Assembly: GCF_000949135.2 (NCBI RefSeq)
Contig: NZ_JTAN02000005.1
Coordinates: 372,001 to 436,000, forward strand
Direction of reading: 5' to 3'
From: Burkholderia sp. USMB20
GTDB taxonomy: Bacteria > Pseudomonadota > Gammaproteobacteria > Burkholderiales > Burkholderiaceae
Length of the DNA stretch: 64,000 bases
Below are positions 25,741-34,974 of this stretch, piece by piece (positions within the stretch are counted from its first letter, which is position 1; each line of letters begins with the position of its first letter). A program made the position numbers and the translations under genes. The notes under the pieces are model-generated. The model did no database searches, was not told the origin of the DNA, and saw only the letters and a list, made by a program, of their open reading frames with translations.

Positions 25741-26547
25741 ATGCATTCCCGTTTCGACCGTTTTCGCGCGACGCCGCTCGGCACGCAACTCGAAGCGCTG
25801 ATCGCGCGGCCTGAGCGCTATGTCGAATTCGCGGCGCTGTCGCGTGTCGGCGTCGCCGCGATCGGCGCGATCCAGCACGAAATCGCGCACAAATTCCCCG
25901 AAATCGAAGCCGATACGACGGCCCGGCAGTTCTGCGGCGCGATGGTCGCCGACGTGATGCGCCGCCACGGGCATGACGTCGTGCAGGCGCGCGGCCGGAT
26001 CGGCGGCGCGCTGTTCAGCTACGGCGCGGTATTCAGCGCATTTCCACGGGTGCTGCCGTTCGCCGACGTCGTCGTCGAGCTGGCCGCGATGCCCGCGCGG
26101 ATCGCCGCGTATGCCGCGCACTTTCCCGCCGTGCTCGTCACACGCCGCCCGGCCGGCACGGGCTTCTCGCTCGTCGAGCACGCATGCCACCTGCGCGACC
26201 TCGACGCGGTGTTCGCCGAACGCATCGAAGTCGTGCGCGCGCACGAGTTGCCGGTGATCGCGTCCGTCGACGGGACGGCACTCGCCGCGCAGCGCGACTA
26301 CCTGGCGCAGCCGCTCGACGACGCGCTTGCCGCGTTCCGCACCGGGCGCGCCGCGCTGTGCGCGACGGCCGCCGCGCTGCAACCGTCGGAACTGGCGCGC
26401 TGCGGGCTGCGCGACGGCATCCGCCGGATGTCGCTCGACGAACTCGTGCGCGAGCTGCTCGACCACGATCGCACCCACGTGCTCGAACTCGACGAACTGC
26501 TCGCCGAACTCGAATTGCCGCCCCTTCCGTCGTCGACCGTCCAATGA
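25741..26547 (+). CDS. DinB-like protein with N-terminal extension
   Basis: 268 residues. The C-terminal half fits the DinB/YfiT metal-binding four-helix bundle: HACHLRDLDAVFAERIEVV gives the first His (~144) and LLDHDRTHVLELDELL the last two (~240-244). The first ~90 residues (HSRFDRFRATPLGTQLEALIARP) are not part of that fold and were not recognised. An earlier ATG at 25648, overlapping the previous stop, would read through the 16-bp inverted repeat, so I prefer 25741 although no clear ribosome site precedes it. Stop overlaps the next start (ATGA). Confidence 0.7.
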   Translation: MHSRFDRFRATPLGTQLEALIARPERYVEFAALSRVGVAAIGAIQHEIAHKFPEIEADTTARQFCGAMVADVMRRHGHDVVQARGRIGGALFSYGAVFSAFPRVLPFADVVVELAAMPARIAAYAAHFPAVLVTRRPAGTGFSLVEHACHLRDLDAVFAERIEVVRAHELPVIASVDGTALAAQRDYLAQPLDDALAAFRTGRAALCATAAALQPSELARCGLRDGIRRMSLDELVRELLDHDRTHVLELDELLAELELPPLPSSTVQ

Positions 26548-27275
26548 GCCAGCCCACCCCGCCCGTCATCTTCGTCCACGGTTTCATCGGAACGCTCGAC
26601 GTGCCCGCATGGCCCGGCCCGCATCTCGCCCCCGACCTGCTCGGCTACGGCGTCCATCGCGACACGCCGTTCGACGCGATCACGCTCGCCGCGCAGGTCG
26701 AGCATCTGCGGCAGGCTGTCGACACGCACTACGGCGCGCAGCCGGTCGATCTCGTCGGTCACTCGGTCGGCGGCGCGATCGCGATGCTGTTCGCCCATGC
26801 CCATCCGGCGCGCGTGCGCCGGATCGTCAACGTCGAAGGCAACTTCACGCTCGACGACGCATTCTGGTCGGCGTCGGTCGGCCGCATGTCACCCGCGCAA
26901 GCCGACGCGATGCTCGACGGCCTGCGCAGCGATCCATCCGGCTGGCTGCGCGGCGCGATCGACGAACCGTCGCCGCGCCAGCTCGACGATGCGCGCCGCT
27001 GGCTCGCGCATCAGCCGGCGTCGACGTTGCGCGCGATGGGACGCTCGGTCGTCGCGACGACGGGCGAACCCGGCTATCTGCAGCTGCTCTCCGAAGTTTT
27101 CGAGCGCCATCCGGTGTGGCTCGTCGCCGGCGATCGCTCGCGCGCGGGCTGGCATGTGCCGGACTGGGCGCTCGCGCGCTGCGCCGGCTTCGAGACGATC
27201 GCCGGCTGCGGGCACCTGATACCGGCCGAGCGGCCCGCCGCGTTCCGGGAGGCGCTGGCGCGCTGCCTCGGCTGA
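26544..27275 (+). CDS. alpha/beta hydrolase
   Basis: 243 residues. FVHGFIGTLD (oxyanion region, ~10-19), nucleophile elbow LVGHSVGGA (Ser ~76), acid in LVAGDRSRAGW and final His in AGCGHLIPAERP. Simple hydrolase core with a small cap (SASVGRMSPAQADAMLDGL). Translationally coupled to the DinB-like gene, so the two probably act together, maybe in detoxification; substrate not deducible. Confidence 0.85.
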   Translation: MSQPTPPVIFVHGFIGTLDVPAWPGPHLAPDLLGYGVHRDTPFDAITLAAQVEHLRQAVDTHYGAQPVDLVGHSVGGAIAMLFAHAHPARVRRIVNVEGNFTLDDAFWSASVGRMSPAQADAMLDGLRSDPSGWLRGAIDEPSPRQLDDARRWLAHQPASTLRAMGRSVVATTGEPGYLQLLSEVFERHPVWLVAGDRSRAGWHVPDWALARCAGFETIAGCGHLIPAERPAAFREALARCLG

Positions 27276-27421
27276 CGCGCGCGGCCGCCGGACTGCGCGC
27301 CGGCCACCTGACAACTCGTAGGATTCGCCGAAATTTGGCTGAAAGGCACGGTTGCTAGAGTCGCCAAACAGGGTTTTCCCGATGCCCGACTGCCGAACGG
27401 AAACGACACATGCGAGGCTCC

Positions 27422-28270
27422 ATGAACCTGATACGCACGTTCTGGCTACTGCTGCTGCTCGCCGTCGCGGGCCCGGCCCTCGCCTTTCAGACGCGGGTCG
27501 TCGCGATCCCGAGCGCGGCGATGAACGAGACGCTGAAGGCGACCGTCGTGCTGCCGGACGACTATGCGCGCCTGCGCCACGGGCCTGAACGCGCCGTCGA
27601 GCGCTTTCCGGTCGTCTACCTGCTGCACGGCTCCGGCGGCGACCACACCGACTGGACCGCGAACACGCGGATCGCCGCGCTGGCCGATCGCCATCACGTG
27701 ATCCTGGTGATGCCCGACGGCGGACACGAAAGCTGGTACATCGACAGCCCGTTCGACTCGGGCAGCCGCTACGAAACCTTCGTCGGCGACGAAGTCGTGT
27801 CGTATGTCGACATGCACTTCAGAACCATCGCGACCAAGGGCGCACGTGCGATCACCGGGCTCAGCATGGGCGGCTTCGGCGCGCTGCGCATCGCGCTCGA
27901 CCGGCCCGACACGTTCGGCGCGGTCGGCAGCATCAGCGGCGCGGTCGATCCGCGCTGCTGCGAGGACGAGCCCGGCATCGACCACGTGTTCGGCGATCCC
28001 GTCCGCCATCCGTCGTTCTGGAACCGCAACGCGATCGTCGAAAGCGCGCGCTCGTTCGTCCGTGCGCATCTCGACCTGACGATCGACTGCGGCCGCGACG
28101 ACTCGTTCGTCGGCTCGAACCGCACGCTGCATCAACGACTCGTCGCACTCGGCGTGCCGCACGACTATGCGGAGCGTCCGGGCGGTCACACGTGGGACTA
28201 CTGGGCGCACGCGATCCGCTACCAGATGCAGTTCTTCGCGACGTCGTTCCAGCACGGCGGCTACGCGTAG
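27422..28270 (+). CDS. secreted esterase of the esterase-D/tributyrin-esterase family
   Basis: 282 residues with a signal peptide (NLIRTFWLLLLLAVAGPALA). Mature enzyme: VVYLLHGSGGDHTDW (oxyanion hole), GLSMGGFGALRIAL (nucleophile Ser, ~148), DCGRDDSFV (acid) and GGHTWDYWAHAI (His, ~262). Same layout as S-formylglutathione hydrolase and antigen-85-like esterases, but exported. The second Met is taken as start because it directly precedes the signal sequence and has GCGAGG upstream; the ATG at 27410 is possible. Confidence 0.87.
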   Translation: MNLIRTFWLLLLLAVAGPALAFQTRVVAIPSAAMNETLKATVVLPDDYARLRHGPERAVERFPVVYLLHGSGGDHTDWTANTRIAALADRHHVILVMPDGGHESWYIDSPFDSGSRYETFVGDEVVSYVDMHFRTIATKGARAITGLSMGGFGALRIALDRPDTFGAVGSISGAVDPRCCEDEPGIDHVFGDPVRHPSFWNRNAIVESARSFVRAHLDLTIDCGRDDSFVGSNRTLHQRLVALGVPHDYAERPGGHTWDYWAHAIRYQMQFFATSFQHGGYA

Positions 28271-28414
28271 GATCCGCCCACCCGTGTCGCGCGCCGTCCG
28301 GCCGGCGTGACGCGGACAGCCCGACGCGCATCGCGCTGCCGCGCCCGTGGGTCGTCGCAGCGCGCGACGGACCCGATGGTAGGATGCGCAGGCATCGACC
28401 ACCCGACTTCCTCC

Positions 28415-29314
28415 ATGCCGCGCGACAACTTTGCGGACCTGCTCGCCTTCATCGCCGTCGCGCGCGAGCGCAGCTTCACGCGCGCGGCCGCCCGGCTCGG
28501 CGTGTCGCAATCCGCACTCAGCCATACGATCCGCTCGCTCGAGACGCGTCTCGGTGTGCGGCTGCTCACGCGCACGACGCGCAGCGTGGCGCCGACCGAA
28601 GCCGGCGAGCGCCTGCTGCTCAACCTCGCGCCGCGCTTCGACGAAATCGAGGCCGAACTGTCGGCGCTCGCGGAACTGCGCGACAAACCGGCCGGCACCG
28701 TGCGCATCAACGCGACCGACTACGTGATCCGCACGCTGCTGTGGCCGAAGCTGTCGCCGATCCTGCGCGACTACCGCGACCTCAAGGTCGAGTTCGTAAC
28801 CGACTACGGGCTGTCCGACATCGTCGCGGAACGCTTCGACATCGGCGTGCGGCTGGGAGACCAGGTCGCGAAGGACATGATCGCGGTGCGCATCTCGCCC
28901 GACCTGAAAATGGCGATCGTCGGCGCGCCCGCGTATTTCGCGCAACGCGAGCACCCCGCGACGCCGCAGGATCTCGTCGCGCACGACTGCATCAACCTGC
29001 GGCTGCCGACGCACGGCGCGCTGTACGCGTGGGAACTCGCGCGCGGCGACGACACGCTGCAGGTGCGCGTCGACGGCCAGGTCACGTTCAACGGCACCTA
29101 TGAAATGCTCGACGCGGCGCTCGCAGGCTACGGCCTTGCGTACGTGCCGGCCGAACTAGCCGCGCCGCACGTCGGTGCCGGCAGGCTCGTCAGCGTGCTC
29201 GACGACTGGTGTCCCACCTTTCCCGGCCACCACCTGTACTACGCGAGCCGGCGGCAATCGTCGCGGGCTGTCGCGCTGATCGTCGACGCGCTGCGCCATC
29301 ACGGCCACTCATGA
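28415..29314 (+). CDS. LysR-family transcriptional regulator
   Basis: 299 residues. N-terminal winged HTH (DLLAFIAVARERSFTRAAARL, SQSALSHTIRSLETRLGVRLLTRTTRSV) and a substrate-binding effector domain from ~90. Start at 28415 gives the standard length; upstream residues in frame do not fit the family. The downstream carboxymuconolactone-decarboxylase-like and aldo/keto reductase genes on the same strand are likely targets, inferred from position. Confidence 0.92.
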   Translation: MPRDNFADLLAFIAVARERSFTRAAARLGVSQSALSHTIRSLETRLGVRLLTRTTRSVAPTEAGERLLLNLAPRFDEIEAELSALAELRDKPAGTVRINATDYVIRTLLWPKLSPILRDYRDLKVEFVTDYGLSDIVAERFDIGVRLGDQVAKDMIAVRISPDLKMAIVGAPAYFAQREHPATPQDLVAHDCINLRLPTHGALYAWELARGDDTLQVRVDGQVTFNGTYEMLDAALAGYGLAYVPAELAAPHVGAGRLVSVLDDWCPTFPGHHLYYASRRQSSRAVALIVDALRHHGHS

Positions 29315-29410
29315 ACCGGTTCGATAAGTGCATGCGCATTCCTGGGGATTATCGATAGGCGCGTCGGTGGCTACCATCGTCGATGTCTTCCACGTCCTCC
29401 GGAGCCCTCG

Positions 29411-29737
29411 ATGTCCGAACCGACTTCCGCCGCGCGCCAGGCCTTCGGCGCAATCGCGCCGGCTCTCGCCGACTACACCGACAACGTGTTGTTCGGCGAC
29501 GTGTGGCAGCGCCCCGGCCTGTCGCCGCGCGATCGCAGCCTGATCACGGTCGCGAGCCTCGTCGCGCTGTATCGTGTGAACGAACTGCCGTTCCATCTGA
29601 AGAAGGCGCTCGACAACGGCATCACGCGCGACGAGCTGATCGAGGCGATCACGCATCTCGCGTTCTATTCGGGCTGGCCGACCGCCAGTTCGGCGCTACC
29701 GATCGCGCAGCGCGTGTTCGACGAAGCAGGCGTGTGA
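29411..29737 (+). CDS. carboxymuconolactone decarboxylase/AhpD-like protein
   Basis: 108 residues, single CMD domain: DNVLFGDVWQRPGLSPRDRSLITVASLVAL and ELIEAITHLAFYSGWPTASSAL. No CxxC pair, so it is not an AhpD-type peroxidase partner; closer to the gamma-carboxymuconolactone decarboxylase group of stand-alone proteins. GGAG precedes the ATG. Ends 74 bases before an aldo/keto reductase gene. Confidence 0.88.
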   Translation: MSEPTSAARQAFGAIAPALADYTDNVLFGDVWQRPGLSPRDRSLITVASLVALYRVNELPFHLKKALDNGITRDELIEAITHLAFYSGWPTASSALPIAQRVFDEAGV

Positions 29738-29811
29738 GCGCCACATCCGGACCGCACGCTCATTCAACCGACTTCAATCGACGCGGGCGCTCGCCCGCAT
29801 GGAGCCTCACC

Positions 29812-30819
29812 ATGGATTACCGCTATCTCGGGCGCAGCGCGCTGAAAGTGTCGCCGCTGTGTCTCGGCGCGATGATGTTCGGCGGCGAGACCGACGAAGC
29901 GACGTCGACGCGCATCATCGACAAGGCGTTCGATCAGGGCATCAACTTCATCGACACGGCCGACGTCTATCACGCCGGACGCTCGGAACAAATCGTCGGC
30001 CGTGCGATCGCGCGGCATCGCGACAGCTGGGTCGTCGCGACGAAGTTCGGCTTTCCGGCTGGTCCGGACGCGGGACCGAACCGTCAGGGCCAGTCGCGCA
30101 AATGGATCTACGAATCGGTCGACGCGAGCCTGAAGCGGCTCGGCACCGATTACATCGATATCCTCTATTTCCACCGCACGCTGACCGATGCGCCGCTCGA
30201 AGAAGGGATGCGCGCGGTGGCAGACCTGATCCGGCAAGGCAAGGTGCGCTACGTCGGGCTGTCGAACTTCAAGGGCTGGCGCATCGCCGAGATCGTGCGC
30301 CTCGCCGACCAGCTCGGCATCGATCGCCCGGTGGCGAGCGAACCGCTGTACAACCTCGTCGATCGCACGGCCGAGGTCGAACAGTTGCCGGCGGCCGCGC
30401 ATTACGGCATCGGCGTCGTGACGTACAGCCCGCTTGCGCGCGGCGTGCTGACCGGCAAATACGCGCCCGGCGCGCAGCCGCCCGCCGATTCGCGCGCGGG
30501 CCGTGGCGACCGGCGCATCCAGCAGACGGAATGGCGGCCCGAGTCGCTGCACATCGCGCGGCAGGTGGCCGAACACGCAGCCGCGCGCGGCACGACGTCG
30601 GTCGCGTTCGCACTCGCGTGGGTGATGAAGAACCGCATCGTCAGCTCGACGATCGCCGGGCCGCGCACCGAAGCGCACTGGGACAGCTACATCGATGCGT
30701 TGACGCTCGAACTCGGCCCCGACGACGAACGCTTCGTCGATTCGCTGGTGCCGCCCGGACATGCGTCGACACACGGATACACGGATCCCGGCTATCCGGT
30801 CGAAGGGCGGAAGGTTTGA
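29812..30819 (+). CDS. aldo/keto reductase
   Basis: 335 residues, (beta/alpha)8 NAD(P)H-dependent oxidoreductase of the YajO/YhdN-like group. Motifs: FDQGINFIDTADVYHAGRSE (Asp and Tyr of the tetrad, ~50-55), KFGFPAG (Lys), ILYFHR (His), GKVRYVGLSNFKGW, SEPLYNLV, YSPLARGVLTGKY. Probably expressed with the preceding CMD-like gene under the LysR regulator. Substrate unknown. Confidence 0.9.
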   Translation: MDYRYLGRSALKVSPLCLGAMMFGGETDEATSTRIIDKAFDQGINFIDTADVYHAGRSEQIVGRAIARHRDSWVVATKFGFPAGPDAGPNRQGQSRKWIYESVDASLKRLGTDYIDILYFHRTLTDAPLEEGMRAVADLIRQGKVRYVGLSNFKGWRIAEIVRLADQLGIDRPVASEPLYNLVDRTAEVEQLPAAAHYGIGVVTYSPLARGVLTGKYAPGAQPPADSRAGRGDRRIQQTEWRPESLHIARQVAEHAAARGTTSVAFALAWVMKNRIVSSTIAGPRTEAHWDSYIDALTLELGPDDERFVDSLVPPGHASTHGYTDPGYPVEGRKV

Positions 30820-30905
30820 TGTTCGTCTGCTGAAACCGGGTGCGCGCCGCCCGACTGCACGATGCGACGGGTGTAATGGCCGGTTGGCGGAGGATGAGCG
30901 ACTGA

Positions 30906-30931
30906 CATGCCGGACGTTGTCGTCCGGCATG
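30906..30931. terminator. hairpin after aldo/keto reductase gene, no T run
   Basis: Perfect 11-bp stem CATGCCGGACG / CGTCCGGCATG with TTGT loop, 86 bases after the stop and about 115 bases beyond the end of the convergent small gene at 31047. No U tract follows on either strand, so termination is likely but not certain. Confidence 0.5.
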
Positions 30932-31046
30932 CTGGTACGTCGGCACGCCGACGAACGTCGCATGACGCGGCGAAACGATCAGAACGAAAGACGGAAGACA
31001 ACCGCGGCCGAAGCGAAAGCAGAAGCCGCGAATTCAGTTCAGTTGT

Positions 31047-31277
31047 TCAGTTGCCGTGCGCGGCGTCGGCGCCCACCACGCGATCGAAGAATTCCTGCGC
31101 ACGCGCCAGTTCGGCGAGCGCGCGATCGAGGCGCGACATCGCAAGTGCATAGTCGGCCGACGAGATGTCGTCGTCGCTTTCGCCGCGCACGGCGCGAAAC
31201 GCCTGGTCGACGTTGCGCGTCGCCTCGACGAAGCGTTGCGCGGCCCGGGCTTCCCGCGAACAGGTGTGGGTCGACAT
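31047..31277 (-). CDS. small conserved hypothetical protein
   Basis: 76 residues, mostly helical: MSTHTCSREARAAQRFVEATRNV, then SSADYALAMSRLDRALAELARAQEFF. Regular Ala/Leu/Arg spacing suggests a helical hairpin. GGGAGAAG precedes the ATG. No family recognised. Confidence 0.6.
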   Translation of the reverse strand: MSTHTCSREARAAQRFVEATRNVDQAFRAVRGESDDDISSADYALAMSRLDRALAELARAQEFFDRVVGADAAHGN

Positions 31278-31566
31278 CGACACTTCTCCCTCAGGGTTGC
31301 TGTGTGAAGCAAGCCGACGCCCAGTGTGCGTGGTGCGCATGTCGGCGGCGTGAACGACGGCAAGCAGCCTGTCGATGCACGGCCACCGCGCGGCACGCTT
31401 CGTGGCGATTGTCGCTCCGCACCCGCCGATCCGCTACGGCGAGATTGCAACAAATTCTTGCGCGCGCCGGGATGGCGGCCACACGCATGTGCGTCGACGC
31501 GCGTCGCTGCACGCGCATTCATCTGCCCTGCCTTGCGTCACGCGCCGCGCACCGGCGGCGCGAAAC

Positions 31567-32472
31567 TCATGCGCGCCCGATGCGCGGATGCGCGAGACCG
31601 CCGAACGCGGCCGCTTCGCCGGGCGACAGATCGAACAGATCGCCGGTGAGCTCGCCCGGATGCTCGGCCGCGGGCCGGCTGCGCAGCCGCGCGACATGCG
31701 TGGGCGCGACGTAGGCAGCCGCCGTTTCGATCGGCGGCACGTCGAACAGGTCGCGCGTGACGCCGCGCACGGCATCCGTCGGCGACTTTCCGCGCAGGCG
31801 CGCGACCAGTTCGACGAAGCGGTCGAAATCGCCGGCGCGCGTCGCCTTGTTCACTTCGGCGAGATCGCGCGCCTTCAGCACGCACGGCTGTGCGAGCCGC
31901 ACGAAATACGGTGCCTCGAGTTCGACCGACAGCGCGAGCGGATAGCTCTTGCCGGTTTGTTCCTTCGCGCGCCCGATGCAGTCGACCACGGCCGCGCCCT
32001 GCGCGACGCCGAGCGGCTTGCCCGTGCTCACGCTGCGCAGGTGATCGGGGCACACGCGCAGTTGCGTGCCAACCGTCAGCGCGGTGGACGATGCGCAGAC
32101 GAGCGCGTAGTGCTGTTCGCGACGCCGGCCCGACGGCAGCGTCGCGCGGCTTGCAATGAACGTGTGCGGCGGCAGCGGCCGCACCTGGCCGCTGGCGTCG
32201 ACCCAGGCGTTCCACAGCAGCGCGTCCTCGCGCTTGCGCTCGCCGGGCCGCGGACGCGACGCAACCGGCGAGAACAGCGCGAGCAGCGAGCCCGTGCGAT
32301 GCGCGGCGACTTGCGCGCTGCTGCCGAGCGGCTGGTTGATGCCCCACAGAAAACGCCCGCCTCCGAGCCGGCGCTCCCATTCCTTGCGGAGCACGACGGT
32401 CGGCAGTTCCTCGCCGGACTCGGTACCGATCTTCGTCCAGCAGAACGTGGGAGGGAGGTGTTTCAGTGTCAT
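31567..32472 (-). CDS. unknown protein divergent from an HTH regulator
   Basis: 301 residues from the ATG at 32472 (GAGAAAG ribosome site). The N-terminal ~80 residues, FCWTKIGTESGEEL and ERRLGGGRFLWGINQPLG, then LLWNAWVDASGQVRPLPPH and REQHYALVCASS, form a conserved-looking globular domain that I have seen in scattered bacterial and phage-related proteins but cannot name. The last ~100 residues are Arg-rich and less ordered. A gene for a small HTH protein starts 78 bases away on the other strand, an arrangement common for regulator-effector pairs. Confidence 0.65.
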   Translation of the reverse strand: MTLKHLPPTFCWTKIGTESGEELPTVVLRKEWERRLGGGRFLWGINQPLGSSAQVAAHRTGSLLALFSPVASRPRPGERKREDALLWNAWVDASGQVRPLPPHTFIASRATLPSGRRREQHYALVCASSTALTVGTQLRVCPDHLRSVSTGKPLGVAQGAAVVDCIGRAKEQTGKSYPLALSVELEAPYFVRLAQPCVLKARDLAEVNKATRAGDFDRFVELVARLRGKSPTDAVRGVTRDLFDVPPIETAAAYVAPTHVARLRSRPAAEHPGELTGDLFDLSPGEAAAFGGLAHPRIGRA

Positions 32473-32514
32473 CAACTTTCTCGGGATACAGCCTCGCTGG
32501 TGACAGCAAGCCCA

Positions 32515-32543
32515 TTCAACAACCGTAACTGTATAGGTATAAT
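32515..32543 (+). promoter_or_regulatory. promoter giving a leaderless start for the HTH gene
   Basis: Perfect TATAAT at 32538-32543, 17 bases after TTCAAC (32515-32520, half match to TTGACA). The ATG at 32551 lies where transcription would begin, seven bases after the -10 box, so the message may be leaderless. Confidence 0.6.
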
Positions 32544-32550
32544 GCATCGC

Positions 32551-32889
32551 ATGGAAGCCCCGGATCACGATTTTCCTGTACAAGACCTGTTACGCCGTCT
32601 GATGGCGGACACGCGCTCGTCCAGCGAAATCGCGCGACTTTCCGGGGTCAGCCAGCCGACCGTGTCGCGGCTGCGGCTGTCGAACGGGCATCGGCTGCGG
32701 CGCAGCGCGCCATTCAACAAGCTATGCAGTTTCTACGGCGTCGATACCGGCCCGGCGCGCCGCCGCTACAACGACCTGCTGCGCGACGCGATCGTCGACG
32801 CGTGGGACGGCTCCGACGAGCACGGGCGCGCACTGCTGGTCGTGATTCAAGGGTTGAAGGATCTGCAGGCGAAGGCGGATGACGGGTGA
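32551..32889 (+). CDS. small HTH regulator
   Basis: 112 residues. The N-terminal half is a Cro/XRE-like HTH: DTRSSSEIARLSGVSQPTVSRLRLSNGHRL (~18-48). The C-terminal half (RRYNDLLRDAIVDAWDGSDEHGRALLVVIQ) is helical and likely dimerises. Starts at 32542 (in the -10 box) or 32551; the latter chosen because it fits the predicted transcript start. Likely controls itself and the divergent unknown gene. Ends before a strong terminator. Confidence 0.75.
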   Translation: MEAPDHDFPVQDLLRRLMADTRSSSEIARLSGVSQPTVSRLRLSNGHRLRRSAPFNKLCSFYGVDTGPARRRYNDLLRDAIVDAWDGSDEHGRALLVVIQGLKDLQAKADDG

Positions 32890-32941
32890 CGGCGCGCGCG
32901 GGCGTTCATCAATGGAAGGAAGACCGGGAGCATCCGGCGAG

Positions 32942-32978
32942 CGGGCGGTGACGAATACGATTCGTCACCGCCCGTTTT
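32942..32978 (+). terminator. rho-independent terminator after the HTH gene
   Basis: Perfect 15-bp stem from CGGGCGGTGACGAAT to ATTCGTCACCGCCCG, 3-base loop, then TTTT (32975-32978). Confidence 0.93.
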
Positions 32979-33176
32979 GCTTGGGGCGACGCTTCGAGAT
33001 CGCGCCGTTTCGCAACTGGCTCGGCAGCAGTCGGCACGATGTGACCCGCCCTGCCGCATTCGTTGCCGAGCCGGCTCCACGCCGCGATACGCGAAGCCTG
33101 CCTCCGCGCACGGCAACGCCACGTTCGCTAGAATGCGCGGCTCGACGTGACTCGAATCAAAGCGAAAGGAAACGCC

Positions 33177-34430
33177 ATGAAACTCCCGTTCGAGTGGCAG
33201 ATCGGCCTGCGCTATGCGCGCGGCGGCCGGCGCTCGGCCAGCGACGGCTTCGTGTCGTTCATCACCGGTGCCGCAATGGCCGGTATCGCGCTCGGCGTCG
33301 CAGCGCTGATCGTCGTGCTATCCGTGATGAACGGCTTTCGCACCGAAGTACGCGACCGGATGCTGTCGGTACTCGCGCACGTGGAAATCTTCTCGCCGTC
33401 CGGCACGCTGCCGGACTGGCAATTGACCGCGCACGAATCGTTAAAGAGCCCCTCGGTGCGCGCCGTCGCCCCCTATGTCGACGCACAGGCGCTGCTGACG
33501 AACGCAGGCAACGTAACTGGTGTCGCATTGCGCGGCATCGATCCCATGCTCGAGCCGCGCGTGTCCGACGTCGTGCGCAAGCTGAAGACCGGTCGTCTCG
33601 ACGCGCTCATGCCAGGCGGGATGGGCATCGTGATTGGCTCGGCACTCGCGGACGCACTGCACGTCAAGATCGGTGACCGCATCACGTTCTTCGCGCCCGG
33701 CAATCATGCGCGTGTCGACGACGCACTGCCACGGTTCCGCCAGTTCACCGTCGTAGGCACGTTCGAGTCAGGCCACTATCAGTACGACAGCGCGCTCGCA
33801 TACATCCATCTCCAAGACGCACAAAAGCTGTCGAACGTGGCCGCGCCGACCGGCCTGCGGTTACGCATCGACGATCTGCAACGTGCGCCGGAAGTCGCGC
33901 AGGCGCTCGCGCGTTCATTGTCAGGCGAGCTTTACATCCGCGACTGGACGCGACAGAACCGTACGTGGTTCGAGGCCGAGCGACTACAAAAGCGCATGCT
34001 GTCGTTGGTCCTGATGCTGATCGTCGCAGTCGCCGCATTCAATCTCGTGTCGTCGCTCGTGATGACCGTTACGCAGAAACAGGGCGACATCGCGATCCTG
34101 CGCACACTTGGCGCACCACCCGTGTCGATCACGAAGATTTTCGTCATCCAGGGGATGGCGATCGGCGTTGCCGGCACGTTGGCCGGCGTCGCGCTTGGTT
34201 GCACGATCGCGGCAAGCATCCCGACCGTGCTACCGGCCGTCGAACGGTTGCTCGGCATCCACTTCCTGACACCCTCCGTGTATTTCCTCAGCGCACTGCC
34301 GGCGAAGCTCGCTGTGACCGACGTGATCACGATCGCCGCGACAGCATTCCTGATGTCGTGCGTCGCGACGCTCTACCCGAGCTGGCGCGCCGCGCGCGTC
34401 CGACCGGCCGAAGCGCTGCGCGACGAGTAA
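33177..34430 (+). CDS. LolC/LolE-type ABC permease without partner ATPase
   Basis: 417 residues, four membrane segments: one at ~25-50 (GAAMAGIALGVAALIVVLSVMNGF, conserved NGF) and three after a large periplasmic domain (SLVLMLIVAVAAFNLVSSLVM, VIQGMAIGVAGTLAGVALG, ITIAATAFLMSCVATLYPSW), ending RAARVRPAEALRDE as LolC/LolE proteins do. Family role: extracting lipoproteins from the inner membrane to LolA with LolD. Here no lolD follows, and the codons include more TTA, TTG and TCA than neighbours. It may be a second copy or a specialised paralogue. Confidence 0.88.
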   Translation: MKLPFEWQIGLRYARGGRRSASDGFVSFITGAAMAGIALGVAALIVVLSVMNGFRTEVRDRMLSVLAHVEIFSPSGTLPDWQLTAHESLKSPSVRAVAPYVDAQALLTNAGNVTGVALRGIDPMLEPRVSDVVRKLKTGRLDALMPGGMGIVIGSALADALHVKIGDRITFFAPGNHARVDDALPRFRQFTVVGTFESGHYQYDSALAYIHLQDAQKLSNVAAPTGLRLRIDDLQRAPEVAQALARSLSGELYIRDWTRQNRTWFEAERLQKRMLSLVLMLIVAVAAFNLVSSLVMTVTQKQGDIAILRTLGAPPVSITKIFVIQGMAIGVAGTLAGVALGCTIAASIPTVLPAVERLLGIHFLTPSVYFLSALPAKLAVTDVITIAATAFLMSCVATLYPSWRAARVRPAEALRDE

Positions 34431-34974
34431 GCGCGAAAGCCGACGCTCATGTCGCCATTGGATGTGCACTCGACCGGCGCGCCGAGGCCGACGTGAGTGA
34501 GCCGCCAACTGTTTCGTCACCTCCACCAGCATCACAAAACTTTTTTACACGCAGTTAAAAAAGTTTGACACGCCGTTTTCGCTGAGATAACTTTTGCGCA
34601 AGCTTCCGGAAAGCAAACGCGAACCGGCAAGCCATCACGATGCGCGGCGCGGCCGAAACCGCCGATCCGTTTCATTCCGTCGCCGCACGCGCGTCGCGTC
34701 GTGTTTTTTCGCAGCGCAGCACCGCAGCTCGCAACATCCCCGTCTCATCGAATGATGTCGTTCCGTTTCATCTGGAAGGACGCGTGGCACGCACGCATTT
34801 GATTCGCAGTCCTGCATGACAGCAATGCACTACCGCCGCTTTCCGGCCGGGATCGCGCCCGGCGTTGTCCCGATGGTGCAGTTTCCTCTTCGTCGCATGC
34901 AGTAATCGGCCCGGCCCGCAGGGGGCGTATCGCGGAACGGTCGTATCCACACAATCAAAAGAACGAGGTCGGCA
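34431..34974. other. intergenic region with AT-rich inverted repeat
   Basis: No gene supported; short open frames lack ribosome sites. 34537-34547 (AAACTTTTTTA) and 34556-34566 (TAAAAAAGTTT) form a perfect 11-bp inverted repeat with 8-base spacer, about 110 bases after the LolC-type gene. It could act as a weak bidirectional terminator or an operator. The remaining ~400 bases must hold the promoter of the peptidase gene, but I could not place it. Confidence 0.5.
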
